From a virus: a stretch of 37,227 nucleotides of DNA. Below are positions 22,449 to 31,551 of the stretch, piece by piece. The stretch is from the IMG/VR virus record IMGVR_UViG_3300031974_005642, positions 1 through 37,227 of that record; one strand, written 5' to 3'. The position numbers and the translations under genes are program-made. Numbering within the stretch: the stretch's first letter is position 1; each line of letters starts with the position of its first letter. The notes under the pieces are model-generated. The model saw nothing but the letters and a program-made list of their open reading frames with translations, searched no databases and was not told where the DNA came from.

Positions 22449-23216
22449 ATGGCGACGAAAAATTATTCTTACATTGGCAGAGGCCTGATCTACGCTGGCG
22501 AAGTTGGCAAGGCGCTATTACCTGTTGGCAACTGCTCAACGCTAACGTTTGCCGCAAGCGAAACAAAGATAAGTCAGCCGGACTACACAACCGAAGGGGG
22601 CGGGTCGGCTAATTCTGTCTCATGGATTGACGAAGTCACCGGCGCCATGACATTGCTTGATATAAGTCCGAAACACTTATCTCTCGCTTACCGAGGCACC
22701 ACACGCGAAGTGGCGGGTGGGGCTAACGTAACGGACGAGCGACACACCGCTTTTCCGGGTGCCTTGGTTGCGTTTAATGATACGCCTGATATCAGCACCA
22801 CGTCAGCCATAGATGTAACCCTTGACCCTGATGGGACGCCTGCGGCCCTGACCGAGGGTACCGACTACGAAGTCACTCGCGCAGGTGTGGTCTTTCTCGA
22901 TGACTCGGCGAACATTACCGACGCCGTCGATGGTCACGAGGTTGGCATTGATTACCCCAAAGCAGAAAGCGTGGTAATGGAGGCGCTCGTTTCGTCTGGG
23001 AAAGAGTATCGCTTTGTTTTTGACGGGCTAAATCAGGCGCAGTCAGGTAAAGCGGTGACGATTACCGCGCACCGGATCAAGTTTTCGCCTACCGCTGGAA
23101 CCAGTTTTATTGGTGATGAGTTTGCCGAGTTGCCTCTTGAGTTTACGGCTTTATCCGACAGTTCAATCTCCGGGGCGGACATCTCAAAATTCTTCAAAGT
23201 TGCAATAGAGCAATAA
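22449..23216 (+). CDS. tail tube protein
   Basis: A 255-aa beta-rich protein directly downstream of the tail terminator and upstream of the tape measure. Features are GRGLIYAGEVGKALLPVGNCSTLTFAASETKISQPDY near the N-terminus, an Ig-like insertion (about 100-170, TLDPDGTPAALTEGTDYEVTRAGVVFLDD), and a C-terminal KFSPTAGTSFIGDEFAELPLEFTAL as in tube proteins of non-contractile tails. No sheath gene precedes it. A 12-bp GC-rich hairpin starts at the stop codon. Confidence 0.85.
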   Translation: MATKNYSYIGRGLIYAGEVGKALLPVGNCSTLTFAASETKISQPDYTTEGGGSANSVSWIDEVTGAMTLLDISPKHLSLAYRGTTREVAGGANVTDERHTAFPGALVAFNDTPDISTTSAIDVTLDPDGTPAALTEGTDYEVTRAGVVFLDDSANITDAVDGHEVGIDYPKAESVVMEALVSSGKEYRFVFDGLNQAQSGKAVTITAHRIKFSPTAGTSFIGDEFAELPLEFTALSDSSISGADISKFFKVAIEQ

Positions 23217-23243
23217 GTTTGGGTGGGCAAGGCCCGCCCAAAC
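23217..23243 (+). terminator. GC-rich hairpin after the tube gene
   Basis: GTTTGGGTGGGC (23217-23228) pairs with GCCCGCCCAAAC (23232-23243): 12 bp with one G-U and a 3-nt loop. CCTTTAAAC follows. It probably reduces read-through from the highly expressed tube gene. Confidence 0.6.
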
Positions 23244-23280
23244 CCTTTAAACACCGTTTAATCATTCAGGAGTAATGACC

Positions 23281-23433
23281 GTGAGCGAAGCCGCAAAGCA
23301 AAAATTGGTAAAAGTGAAGTTAAATCAGGCTCACACCCATCAGGGCCAGGAGCACAAAACTGGCGCGACGATTGAGGTGTTGCCGCACACCGCAAGCTAC
23401 ATCGAAAAGCACAAAATCGGTAGCCGCATCTAA
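23281..23433 (+). CDS. 50-aa phage protein
   Basis: Small gene, GTG 23281 with AGGAG about 8 nt upstream. The product reads KLVKVKLNQAHTHQGQEHKTGATIEVLPHTASYIEKHKIGS, a short beta-type fold with the AHTHxG and GxxIEV pattern seen in many small proteins of Mu-like and related phages. The function is unknown. It lies where tail-assembly chaperones are usually coded, but does not look like one. Hairpins flank it. Confidence 0.7.
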   Translation: MSEAAKQKLVKVKLNQAHTHQGQEHKTGATIEVLPHTASYIEKHKIGSRI

Positions 23434-23451
23434 GCACTCTACTGATGCTTT

Positions 23452-23474
23452 AAGGGGCGGCTTGTACGCCCCTT
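23452..23474 (+). terminator. hairpin between the 50-aa gene and tape measure
   Basis: AAGGGGCG (23452-23459) pairs perfectly with CGCCCCTT (23467-23474) around a 7-nt loop. GTTCATT follows. It likely serves as an attenuator. Confidence 0.55.
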
Positions 23475-23516
23475 GTTCATTCCTCGATGTAATCTGTTCG
23501 ACCTGGAGCCTGCGCC

Positions 23517-26500
23517 GTGGAGCGTAACCTTGAATTATCCGTCAAGCTAAAGACTGCCGTTGCTGGTCTCGCCGAAATTCAAAAGCTGATCGGTGAGATT
23601 GATGACGTGGGTGGCGCGACCGAGCTTGCCGCTGGTCGCAGCCGTGCTTTGTCTGACGAAATTCAAAAGCTGGAGGATTCCCAGCGTTTAATCGATACCT
23701 TTCGCGATATTCGGGTCGAGGTTAATAAGGCCGGTCAGGAGCTGGGCAACGCTCAAGCCGAGGCGCAGAGGCTAGCGCGGGAGCTGGCGAATACCAAACA
23801 GTCAACTAACCAGCTGCAAAAAGACTTCGATAGTGCCGGTGCCGCTACAGCTCGCTTCAAAGATGAGCAGGCGCAGCTCTCCGTCGAGCTTAAAAATCTT
23901 AAAAAGAGTCAGGCTTTAGTAGACCAGTTTCGCGATCTACGGCTTGAGGTAAATAAGACCGGTGAAGAACTGGAGGCAGCACAGAAAAAGGCGCAGCTGC
24001 TCGGACGCGAACTGTCCAATACCGAAAAGCCGACCAAGAAGCTGCAAGGCGACTTTGATAAAGCGCGCAAATCGGTAGTGCGCCTTAAAGACGAGCAAAT
24101 CGCGCAGATACAAGCGTTACAGCACAGTCGTGCGGAATTGGACAAGGTCGGTATATCGTCACGCAAACTAAACGACGCGCAAGCCAATATACGGCGTTCA
24201 GTGCAAAGCACGAATGAAGAAATGCAGCAGCTCGCTGTTGGGCTAAAAGAAGCTCAAGCTGAATCGAAGCGGCTTGCCAAAGAGTTGTCAAACACAAGCC
24301 AACCCACCAAAAAATTAGAGCGTGATTTTGATCGCGCTCGCAAAACTGTTCAGCGATTAAAAGATGAGCAGTTAGAGCAAATTCAAGCACTGCAACGCAC
24401 CCGAGGGGAACTAGACAAAGCCGGAATATCGTCAAAAAACTTGAATGCAGCGCAGGCCAGTGTCCGCGATTCAATGGGAAGGACGACTAACGAAGTTAAG
24501 AATTTAGGTGCGCAGCTAAGGTATACGCGGGATCAGGCCGCCAAGAAGCTTGCCGACCCAACGGACAACCTTGAAAAAGGGGCGCGATCCGCCGGTAATG
24601 AAGTTGAATCTCTTGGCGCTAAGGTAAAGCGGGCCGCGACGATTGCGATTGGCAGTGCAGCGGCCTTTTTTGGTATTCGTGAGGCGATTCGAGGCATCAC
24701 TGGCATCGTTAAAGTGGGTGGTGATTTTGAGATCCTGCAAGACCGCCTAGAATCTTTAACCGGATCCGCAGAGGCTGGCGAGGAAGCTTTCGCATGGATT
24801 AAAGATTTTACCAAAAATACGCCTTTCCAGCTTAACGAAGTGACCGACGCATTTGTCCGGGCGAAAGCGTTTGGCCTCGACCCAATGAATGGCACGCTTA
24901 AGGCCGTGGCCGATCAGGCAGCCAAAACGGGTGGAGGGATCGAGTCGCTCAACGGTATTGTTAGCGCTCTCGGTCAGGCTTATAGCAAAGGTAAGCTGCA
25001 AACCGAAGAAATGCTACAGCTGATCGAGCGCGGCGTACCCGCCTGGGATTTACTCGCGGAGGCAACCGGGCGCAGCACCAGCGAACTGCAAAATATGGCA
25101 AGCGCTGGTCAGTTGGGGCGCCGAGAATTACAGCTACTGATTGATCAGCTCGGTAAGTCGGGTGCGGGAGCCGCTGAGAAACAAATGAGCAAGCTGCAGG
25201 GGCTTGTCTCGAACCTGAAAGATACCTTTGTTGAGTTTCTTAACGACGTAAACAATGAAGGTTTGCTGGAGTACGTTAAGGCTCAAATCAAGGATCTTGC
25301 CAGTGCATTTGAAGAGATGCGCGCTAACGGCGAGCTGCAGGAGTGGGCAAAACGAATTTCGGATTCGATTATCTCCTTTGCCGAGGCAACCAAGGCCACC
25401 GTGTTTGCGATAACCGAGCATATTGGTGTTATTACCTTGCTTGGTAAGGCGTACGCAGCCCTAAAACTTTCTAATCTTGTTACAGACATTCGTAATGTGG
25501 CTGGCGCTATGGTTGGCCCACTTGCGACTGGTGCTGGCGCAGCGGCAACAGCAACCCAATTCCTGTCGAGGGCGATGCGCGTTATTCCTTGGCTCGCAGT
25601 ATTTAATGCGGCCCAGAACACCGCAGAAGCTTATTTTAAGATGCGGGACGCTCAGCGAGAGCTGGCGAAGTCCGAAGCGCTAGGCGCAGAAGTTAAAGAG
25701 CGTGCACTTGAACAGCTGCGGGAATTTAATGAACAAACCGGACTTAACGCCCAAACCACAAAAGAAGCGATCCGGATCCAGGATGAAGGGATCGTCATTC
25801 TGGATGAGTACACCGGAAAATGGCGCCTCGCCTCGCAAGAAATCTCGGCAGGTGAAAAGGCTCAGCGCGCCCAAGCGGCGGCCGCAAAATCGGCGCGCGC
25901 CGATTTGCTCGCCCTTGATGCCACGGTAAGCAACCTTACTGGAAAATTCAAAGAGAGCCGCAAAGGTGGCGAGGATCTCGATAAGTCGATCGCTGAGATG
26001 GCCGACTCAGCCCTTAACAGCGGGGCTGGCGGCATATCAGAACTATCACTTGCTATTGAACGACTTGCCATTGAAGGGCATGCCACCCGCTCAGAGTTAT
26101 CGGAAGGCTTAGGTTCTTATCTTGAGGGGCTGAGTAAGGAAAAATACACAGCATTTGGCGAGGCTGTATCCGACGAATTAAAGCGGATCAAAGAAAGCGC
26201 GGATAAAACAACGAACCGCCTGTCGTTTATGCAAACGGTACTAGAGGCGAGTTTGGTAGCGGCTGCGAAGCGTGCTGGCGTCGATATTGGACAAGTTTTA
26301 ACGGGCATAGACAAAGAGGCGCAAGCGTCGATCAATGCTTTTGCTAATCTTGCTAAAGAGATTAAACAGTCTGGGTTAACTGGCGACGAGACAGACAAAG
26401 TATTAAAAGCGGGTCTTGCCAAAACACTCAAAGACCTCGACAGCACCGAAGAAATTAATGCAACGATGCTAGCGCTTGATGCTTTAGGCGAAGCTGGCGT

Positions 26501-27656
26501 TTTGTCGTCTGCTCAGGTGGCTGAATTAACCGCGCAATTACAAACCCGTGCGCAAGAAATAAAGTCCGCTCTTGAGGACGCTGCAGGAAAAACCGACGCA
26601 TTAGGTGACGCCGGAAAGACTGCAGGTCGAGATGTTTCCGAGGGAATGGATGATGCTACTGAATCGGTCAAAGAATTCGGAGAGGAAGCAAGCCGCGCTG
26701 AGCAAGCCATTGGCGACACCGCTACTCGCGCAAAAGGAATTGCCGAAGGTGTGTCGTCATTTTTCAATACAGTAACAGCAAACCTGATTTCACTTAGCCA
26801 GAAAGCACACGACGCCTTTATTAACGCGACAGGTGGAGAAGCTGCGCAGAGAGGGCTTGAAGAGTACAGGGCAAAACTGGAGGCCGTAGAGGGGCAAATT
26901 CGCAGCATGACCAATGCTGTTAGTGCGGATCGATCCGGTGTTATCAACTGGATGAAAGACACCTCTATAGCGGCATCGCAGGTAGAAGCCGACTTCTACC
27001 GCCAAAAAATTGCCTTAGATGACCTTGTTCGCAGCATAGAGACTGGCGGCCTTGCTGGCCGAAATATGTCGGACTCGATTGACACGCTTGGCCGCCGCTT
27101 CGACCTTCTCGATGATCAAGACTTGTCGCGCCTACAAGGTGCTATTCAGCGGGTTCAGGGTGAAGTGCTAGGCCTTAACGATTCACTCCAGGACACCATA
27201 TCAAGCCTTAAACAAGAACTCGCGAGCCTGCAAGGCGACAACGAACAGCTTGAGCAATTACGCTATCAAGAGCAGCGTCTCGAGCTAGAAACCCAGCTCC
27301 AGCGCGCACGAGGTCTCGGTGATCGTGAAGCAATAGCCGCCGCTCAGGAGGCGCTCAAACTATCTCAGCAGGCTTACAACCTTCGAGTAGCCGCTGCCAA
27401 ACAACGCAGCGATGAAGAAAAGGCCCGCGCCGCTGCTGATGCTGCCGCGTTAGAGCGCCAGCGTCAGCAGGACGAAGTTAATCAGCGTGAACAGCAGTCA
27501 CAAAAGGCGCGGGATACCCGTCAAGAGCAGATCGGGCAAAGTATCAAACTCGTTTTACCCAAAGGTGGTGAGGCCAAGCTCAGCGGCGACCCCGACGACA
27601 TTAATAAATTATTGGATTTCCTCGCTGACGCGGGGCTAAGGGCGACAGCGCAATGA
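23517..27656 (+). CDS. tail tape measure protein
   Basis: A 1379-aa protein. GTG 23517 has GGAG (23505-23508) 8 nt upstream. Residues 1-330 are coiled coil with imperfect repeats: EL.NT..PTKKL..DFD at 89-105, 165-181 and 256-272, and EVNKxGxEL at about 68-76 and 144-152. Residues about 370-560 fit the conserved tape-measure N-terminal domain (GDFEILQDRLESLTGSAEAG, KNTPFQLNEVTDAF, GQAYSKGKLQTEEMLQLIERGVPAWDLLAEATGRS). A hydrophobic segment follows at about 640-690. The C-terminus is coiled coil, then LVLPKGGEAKLSGDPDD. Its size implies a long tail, roughly 200 nm by the usual 0.15 nm per residue rule. It is translated into the next gene by ATGA. Confidence 0.94.
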   Translation: MERNLELSVKLKTAVAGLAEIQKLIGEIDDVGGATELAAGRSRALSDEIQKLEDSQRLIDTFRDIRVEVNKAGQELGNAQAEAQRLARELANTKQSTNQLQKDFDSAGAATARFKDEQAQLSVELKNLKKSQALVDQFRDLRLEVNKTGEELEAAQKKAQLLGRELSNTEKPTKKLQGDFDKARKSVVRLKDEQIAQIQALQHSRAELDKVGISSRKLNDAQANIRRSVQSTNEEMQQLAVGLKEAQAESKRLAKELSNTSQPTKKLERDFDRARKTVQRLKDEQLEQIQALQRTRGELDKAGISSKNLNAAQASVRDSMGRTTNEVKNLGAQLRYTRDQAAKKLADPTDNLEKGARSAGNEVESLGAKVKRAATIAIGSAAAFFGIREAIRGITGIVKVGGDFEILQDRLESLTGSAEAGEEAFAWIKDFTKNTPFQLNEVTDAFVRAKAFGLDPMNGTLKAVADQAAKTGGGIESLNGIVSALGQAYSKGKLQTEEMLQLIERGVPAWDLLAEATGRSTSELQNMASAGQLGRRELQLLIDQLGKSGAGAAEKQMSKLQGLVSNLKDTFVEFLNDVNNEGLLEYVKAQIKDLASAFEEMRANGELQEWAKRISDSIISFAEATKATVFAITEHIGVITLLGKAYAALKLSNLVTDIRNVAGAMVGPLATGAGAAATATQFLSRAMRVIPWLAVFNAAQNTAEAYFKMRDAQRELAKSEALGAEVKERALEQLREFNEQTGLNAQTTKEAIRIQDEGIVILDEYTGKWRLASQEISAGEKAQRAQAAAAKSARADLLALDATVSNLTGKFKESRKGGEDLDKSIAEMADSALNSGAGGISELSLAIERLAIEGHATRSELSEGLGSYLEGLSKEKYTAFGEAVSDELKRIKESADKTTNRLSFMQTVLEASLVAAAKRAGVDIGQVLTGIDKEAQASINAFANLAKEIKQSGLTGDETDKVLKAGLAKTLKDLDSTEEINATMLALDALGEAGVLSSAQVAELTAQLQTRAQEIKSALEDAAGKTDALGDAGKTAGRDVSEGMDDATESVKEFGEEASRAEQAIGDTATRAKGIAEGVSSFFNTVTANLISLSQKAHDAFINATGGEAAQRGLEEYRAKLEAVEGQIRSMTNAVSADRSGVINWMKDTSIAASQVEADFYRQKIALDDLVRSIETGGLAGRNMSDSIDTLGRRFDLLDDQDLSRLQGAIQRVQGEVLGLNDSLQDTISSLKQELASLQGDNEQLEQLRYQEQRLELETQLQRARGLGDREAIAAAQEALKLSQQAYNLRVAAAKQRSDEEKARAAADAAALERQRQQDEVNQREQQSQKARDTRQEQIGQSIKLVLPKGGEAKLSGDPDDINKLLDFLADAGLRATAQ

Positions 27657-28030
27657 CACTGGACGAGATTGATCTCACCGATAACTTAGTTTGGCCAGAT
27701 GAATACCAGTTCAACCAGATCGAGCAGTTCCGTGATCGCAGTTTGACTGGCGGACTGATTATTCAGGAAGGACTTAAGCAATACGGTCGGCCGATTACGC
27801 TTGAGGGTTGGTTGTCGCGATCAGTCGTGGAAGCGCTTGTCGCAAAGGAGGCAGGCGCCGGAGTGGTAATGGATTTGGTGCTACCCGATGAACGCACGTT
27901 TTTCGTGACATTTGATCGCAATAATGTCGCCGTCGAGGCGCGTCCAATTTTCCCCTACACCAAGGCGAGTACAGATCCAGCGTGGTACTACGACGTTGTG
28001 CTGCGCTTAATTACGGTAGAAGGAGTATAG
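27653..28030 (+). CDS. distal tail-region protein
   Basis: A 125-aa protein in ATGA overlap with the tape measure. The sequence has LVWPDEYQFNQIEQFRDRSLTGGLIIQEGLKQYGRPITLEGWLSR and a strand-rich C-terminus (TFFVTFDRNNVAVEARPIFPY...YDVVLRLITVE). The GRPITLEG turn and the position resemble small distal tail proteins that follow the tape measure. The assignment is by context only. Confidence 0.65.
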   Translation: MTLDEIDLTDNLVWPDEYQFNQIEQFRDRSLTGGLIIQEGLKQYGRPITLEGWLSRSVVEALVAKEAGAGVVMDLVLPDERTFFVTFDRNNVAVEARPIFPYTKASTDPAWYYDVVLRLITVEGV

Positions 28031-28033
28031 CAA

Positions 28034-29983
28034 GTGGCCATTACCAGCGACGACATAAAATTAATGCAGCCAGAGCGGCTGACAGAGAATTCCGACGGTG
28101 GCGGCCAAATGACCGGGCTGCCAGTGATCGACGGCGACATAAACAATCTGTTTGATGATGTGTCCCGGATCGACCGCACTTACGGCGATGTCAGTTTACG
28201 TAAAGCTTTTTTAAAAGTGGATACGCCCACGGCCGATCTTTACCTTGATGCGCACAGCATTTTAAGTGCACAGCCTGCCGACCCCAACGTCACTGGCCTG
28301 CTGTTCACAACCGAGGATTTTTACGACGAGCGCGCCTCGGCCCGCTCGCGTGTTGAGTCGTTTGTTGTGCCGGGGCCAGTGCTGACGCTACAGCTGAGGG
28401 GCACGCAGCTCAAGGGGCAAAAATCGATTATCTGTTATGCCCCGCGTGTAAATAACGCTAAACCGCCAGAAATTGGACAAACATATATGCTGCAAATAGA
28501 GGATGACTTGTCGACCCAGCAATTTATAAAAGCACTCAATGTTGAGTCATCGAGGGAAGTATTTTCGTACTATAACCAGAATACGGTCGTTAATTTTACG
28601 GCTGATCAGTATGTGCTGCAGCTATCGTCGGCGCTGGTTAGAGACTACCCAGCTAGTGACCCAAGCCCGCTGGCGGACAACGCATCGCGCATACACGGCA
28701 CCCAGCCAGCATCGTCGGCAAAATATTATGGCTCGACTCGGCTCGCCGATGATGTGACCGCAGGCGCCACCAGCGTTGTTGTTACCGACACCTTTGCACC
28801 GATCATTCCCACCGCAACAAGCGAGACGCCGTTTATTGATCAGCGCCCCGGTGGTTTCGTCAGTCAGGTCATTGCGGCAGGCAATACCGAGATCGATATC
28901 AGTGTTGATGTCGTGAGTGGGACGAGTGTCACCATGCCGATGGCAATTATGCCTGGAACTCTCACCCTTGATGCAGGCGAAATCTACACCGACAAGGGTG
29001 GCGTGTTCGTTGATTCCGGCGGCTCTCAAGGGGTCTATGAAGGCAGTACCATTAGCTACGAGTCCGGCATTATTCAGTGGGGCAGTACCGCGCCATCCGG
29101 CACCCGAACAATCAGCTATATTCCGGGCGCGCTGCGCCAGCAATTGCCGAACACAGGCAAAATTGAGATCGACGAAACGAACCGCAATTTTAACTACGTG
29201 TTAAGCCTTGATCCGCCACCATCACCGAAGACCTTCTTTGCGAGCTATCAATACCTCGGCAAGTGGTACGACATTTACGATGACGGCAGCGGCGTGCTCA
29301 CTGGTGATGGCAGCGGTCAGGTTAGCCATGCCACCGGTTCGGCTGTGCTTACATTGCAAGCGCAACCGGACGCGAACTCCGTTATTTTTTACCGCTGGGC
29401 AGAGCCGAGTATTTACACCGAGGACGCGGCCAATAGCTTTAGCAGCACCGCGCCAGTGTACTTTGGCTTGAGTCATGGCCAGGTCGTTGCGGGGTCGGTC
29501 ACGCTGTCGTGGGACTCAGGCGGCAACCTCAAAACGGCCACCGATGCGGCGGGCGACGGCGTGCTCAGCGGCGACGCCAGCGGCAAAATCAATTACGCCG
29601 CCGGGCTTATTGAAATTACATCGGCACCGTCGCCGGATGGTAACTGGACGATCGATTACACACACAAAGACGGTGGCGAGTTGTCTGCCGCTAACGCATT
29701 GCCGAACAACACCGATCAAAGCGATATAGCCCTCACCACGGCTGCGAATATCGAGCCGGGATCTGTGCGCTTTACATTGGAAAAGGCCATTTTGCGGGAG
29801 ACCCGCGACGACAATAATATTTTGTTAAGCAGCTGGTATTACCGCCAACAGCATCAGCTTAGCGATAACGGCCAAGGCAATATTATTGATCGCCGGGAAA
29901 ATATTGTGGCGGGTACGGTTAATTACACGACTGGGGACATCACGGTTACCGGCTCCCTATTTTTGCAAAGCATTAACAGTTGA
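28034..29983 (+). CDS. large beta-repeat tail protein
   Basis: A 649-aa protein. GTG 28034 follows AGGAG (28021-28025) at 8 nt. The N-terminal 180 residues look like a structural domain (RIDRTYGDVSLRKAFLKVDTPTADLYLDAHSIL). The rest is beta-rich with internal repeats of the type GxGVLxGDxSGxxxxAxGxxxLT (about residues 417-447 and 505-537) separated by Ig-like strands. It probably forms part of the tail tip or a side appendage. I do not recognise a receptor-binding motif. Confidence 0.7.
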   Translation: MAITSDDIKLMQPERLTENSDGGGQMTGLPVIDGDINNLFDDVSRIDRTYGDVSLRKAFLKVDTPTADLYLDAHSILSAQPADPNVTGLLFTTEDFYDERASARSRVESFVVPGPVLTLQLRGTQLKGQKSIICYAPRVNNAKPPEIGQTYMLQIEDDLSTQQFIKALNVESSREVFSYYNQNTVVNFTADQYVLQLSSALVRDYPASDPSPLADNASRIHGTQPASSAKYYGSTRLADDVTAGATSVVVTDTFAPIIPTATSETPFIDQRPGGFVSQVIAAGNTEIDISVDVVSGTSVTMPMAIMPGTLTLDAGEIYTDKGGVFVDSGGSQGVYEGSTISYESGIIQWGSTAPSGTRTISYIPGALRQQLPNTGKIEIDETNRNFNYVLSLDPPPSPKTFFASYQYLGKWYDIYDDGSGVLTGDGSGQVSHATGSAVLTLQAQPDANSVIFYRWAEPSIYTEDAANSFSSTAPVYFGLSHGQVVAGSVTLSWDSGGNLKTATDAAGDGVLSGDASGKINYAAGLIEITSAPSPDGNWTIDYTHKDGGELSAANALPNNTDQSDIALTTAANIEPGSVRFTLEKAILRETRDDNNILLSSWYYRQQHQLSDNGQGNIIDRRENIVAGTVNYTTGDITVTGSLFLQSINS

Positions 29984-29991
29984 GGTAAGGC

Positions 29992-31551
29992 ATGAAAAAC
30001 AAAGCGAGCCTAATCAATGGAACGGGTGGGGGCGGTGCAGCATGGCTTAATCAGTCCATCGTCTACACTGCTGAGCCTGCAATACAACACATTACTGAGG
30101 GGAGCACGACGGTTTATTATCAGCTTGCGGCAGGTTCAGAGAGCGCGGCTCAGGATGTGTGTGTAGCGTCTGACCAAGCGTGGAAATTTCGGTTATCTAC
30201 CGAGGGGCAGGTCGTGCCCGGCAGTGTTGTTTTAGAAATTGACGGTGTTTATTGGTTTGACGATGGCGGTGGGCGCTTGCTGCGCAACTACAATGCCAGC
30301 ACGGGCGTCGGCACCGTCGATGGCTCAATCGATTACAGCACCGCAACGGTCACGATTAACCATTACTCAGGGCGGCCCCTCACTGCAACAGTGACGCCAA
30401 TCGCATGCTTAATCGGTGACGACTGGAGCGTTATAAAAGCCTCGGAATTCCGCACGATTGCTGCGCCATTGCGGCCCAACGGATTCAATGTGCGGGCAAA
30501 TGACCCCGCAACAAATACGCAGTACAACGGTAACGCCGACAACGAAGGCACGGTTACCGGGGACGGTATTACGGGATCTGTGAATTTACAAAATGGGGTC
30601 GCGTCACTGACATTTCCGTACCCAGTGTTGGCGTCAACATTGTTTTATAACGCGGTGAGCTATAAGCAGATCCCGCTTAATCCCGATATTCTTGGCCTTG
30701 ATCCGGTGCGCTTGCCAGCCGATGGACGGGTTCCAATTTTGCGTGATGCCGATATTCTGGTTTTGACGCATACCCAAAGCGATTTAATCGACACGCCCAG
30801 TGACGGCCTGGTTATTAATGCCGGGCGAGACAAGCTTTATGACGCGTGGATAGAGGATGAAACAGGTGTCCGACTCGCCGCAGCGCAATACACCACCGAT
30901 CTCGACGCAGGCACGGCAACACTTGCAAGCCCGTTTACAGCGGAAGACGAGGAGAGCAATGCACTGACCGGCGACGTGTATTTTGTGCATCGCGTTGACG
31001 ACATGGCGCTGTGCACTGAGGCCCGCATCGACGGCACCTTGCAGCTTGCGCAGCCAATTTATCATGACTTACCTGCCGCAGATACGTGGGTCGCCTCAGC
31101 AGTGTATCTCGGCAATTTGCGCGCGCGAGTAAAAGACTGGGAAAGCTACACGACTGACCCCGGTGACTACGACGGCGCAGGCACGCCGACGAACGCGCAA
31201 TACAACTTAATCGCTTATCCCGTTGCAATCGATAATCGGGGAAGTGTTCCTGATCGCTGGAAAATCAAATTCACATCCACCACGTCTTTTGATCTGTTCA
31301 GCGAGCACCGTGGGCTTATTGAAAGCGGCAGCATTGCGGTTGATTTTAGCCCGGCCAATCCGCAGACCGCGACCCCTTACTTTACGATTAAAGCGGACGG
31401 CTGGGGCACGGGCTGGAGTACGGGAAATACCTTGCGCTTTGATACTGATGCTGCCGCCGCGCCGCTATGGCTGATCAGAACCGTGTTGCCGGGCCTCGCG
31501 ACCGTTGATGATGATCAAATGAAAATAGAGCTGCGGGGAGACCACAATTAA
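29992..31551 (+). CDS. large beta-rich tail protein
   Basis: A 519-aa protein. ATG 29992 has AGGTAAGG upstream. It shares with the preceding protein the Ig-like strand language (VPGSVVLEIDGVYWFDDGGGRLL, GTVDGSIDYSTATVTI, GTVTGDGITGSVNLQNGVASLTFPYP), which suggests related modules. Later DAWIEDETGVRLAAAQYTTDLDAGTATLA is again such a module. Probably a structural tail-tip component. It ends in a TAATG overlap with the next gene. Confidence 0.68.
   Translation: MKNKASLINGTGGGGAAWLNQSIVYTAEPAIQHITEGSTTVYYQLAAGSESAAQDVCVASDQAWKFRLSTEGQVVPGSVVLEIDGVYWFDDGGGRLLRNYNASTGVGTVDGSIDYSTATVTINHYSGRPLTATVTPIACLIGDDWSVIKASEFRTIAAPLRPNGFNVRANDPATNTQYNGNADNEGTVTGDGITGSVNLQNGVASLTFPYPVLASTLFYNAVSYKQIPLNPDILGLDPVRLPADGRVPILRDADILVLTHTQSDLIDTPSDGLVINAGRDKLYDAWIEDETGVRLAAAQYTTDLDAGTATLASPFTAEDEESNALTGDVYFVHRVDDMALCTEARIDGTLQLAQPIYHDLPAADTWVASAVYLGNLRARVKDWESYTTDPGDYDGAGTPTNAQYNLIAYPVAIDNRGSVPDRWKIKFTSTTSFDLFSEHRGLIESGSIAVDFSPANPQTATPYFTIKADGWGTGWSTGNTLRFDTDAAAAPLWLIRTVLPGLATVDDDQMKIELRGDHN

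Noticed and set aside
26513-26962. 149-codon minus-strand frame inside the tape measure
   Set aside because: Ser/Ala-rich shadow of a coiled-coil coding region.
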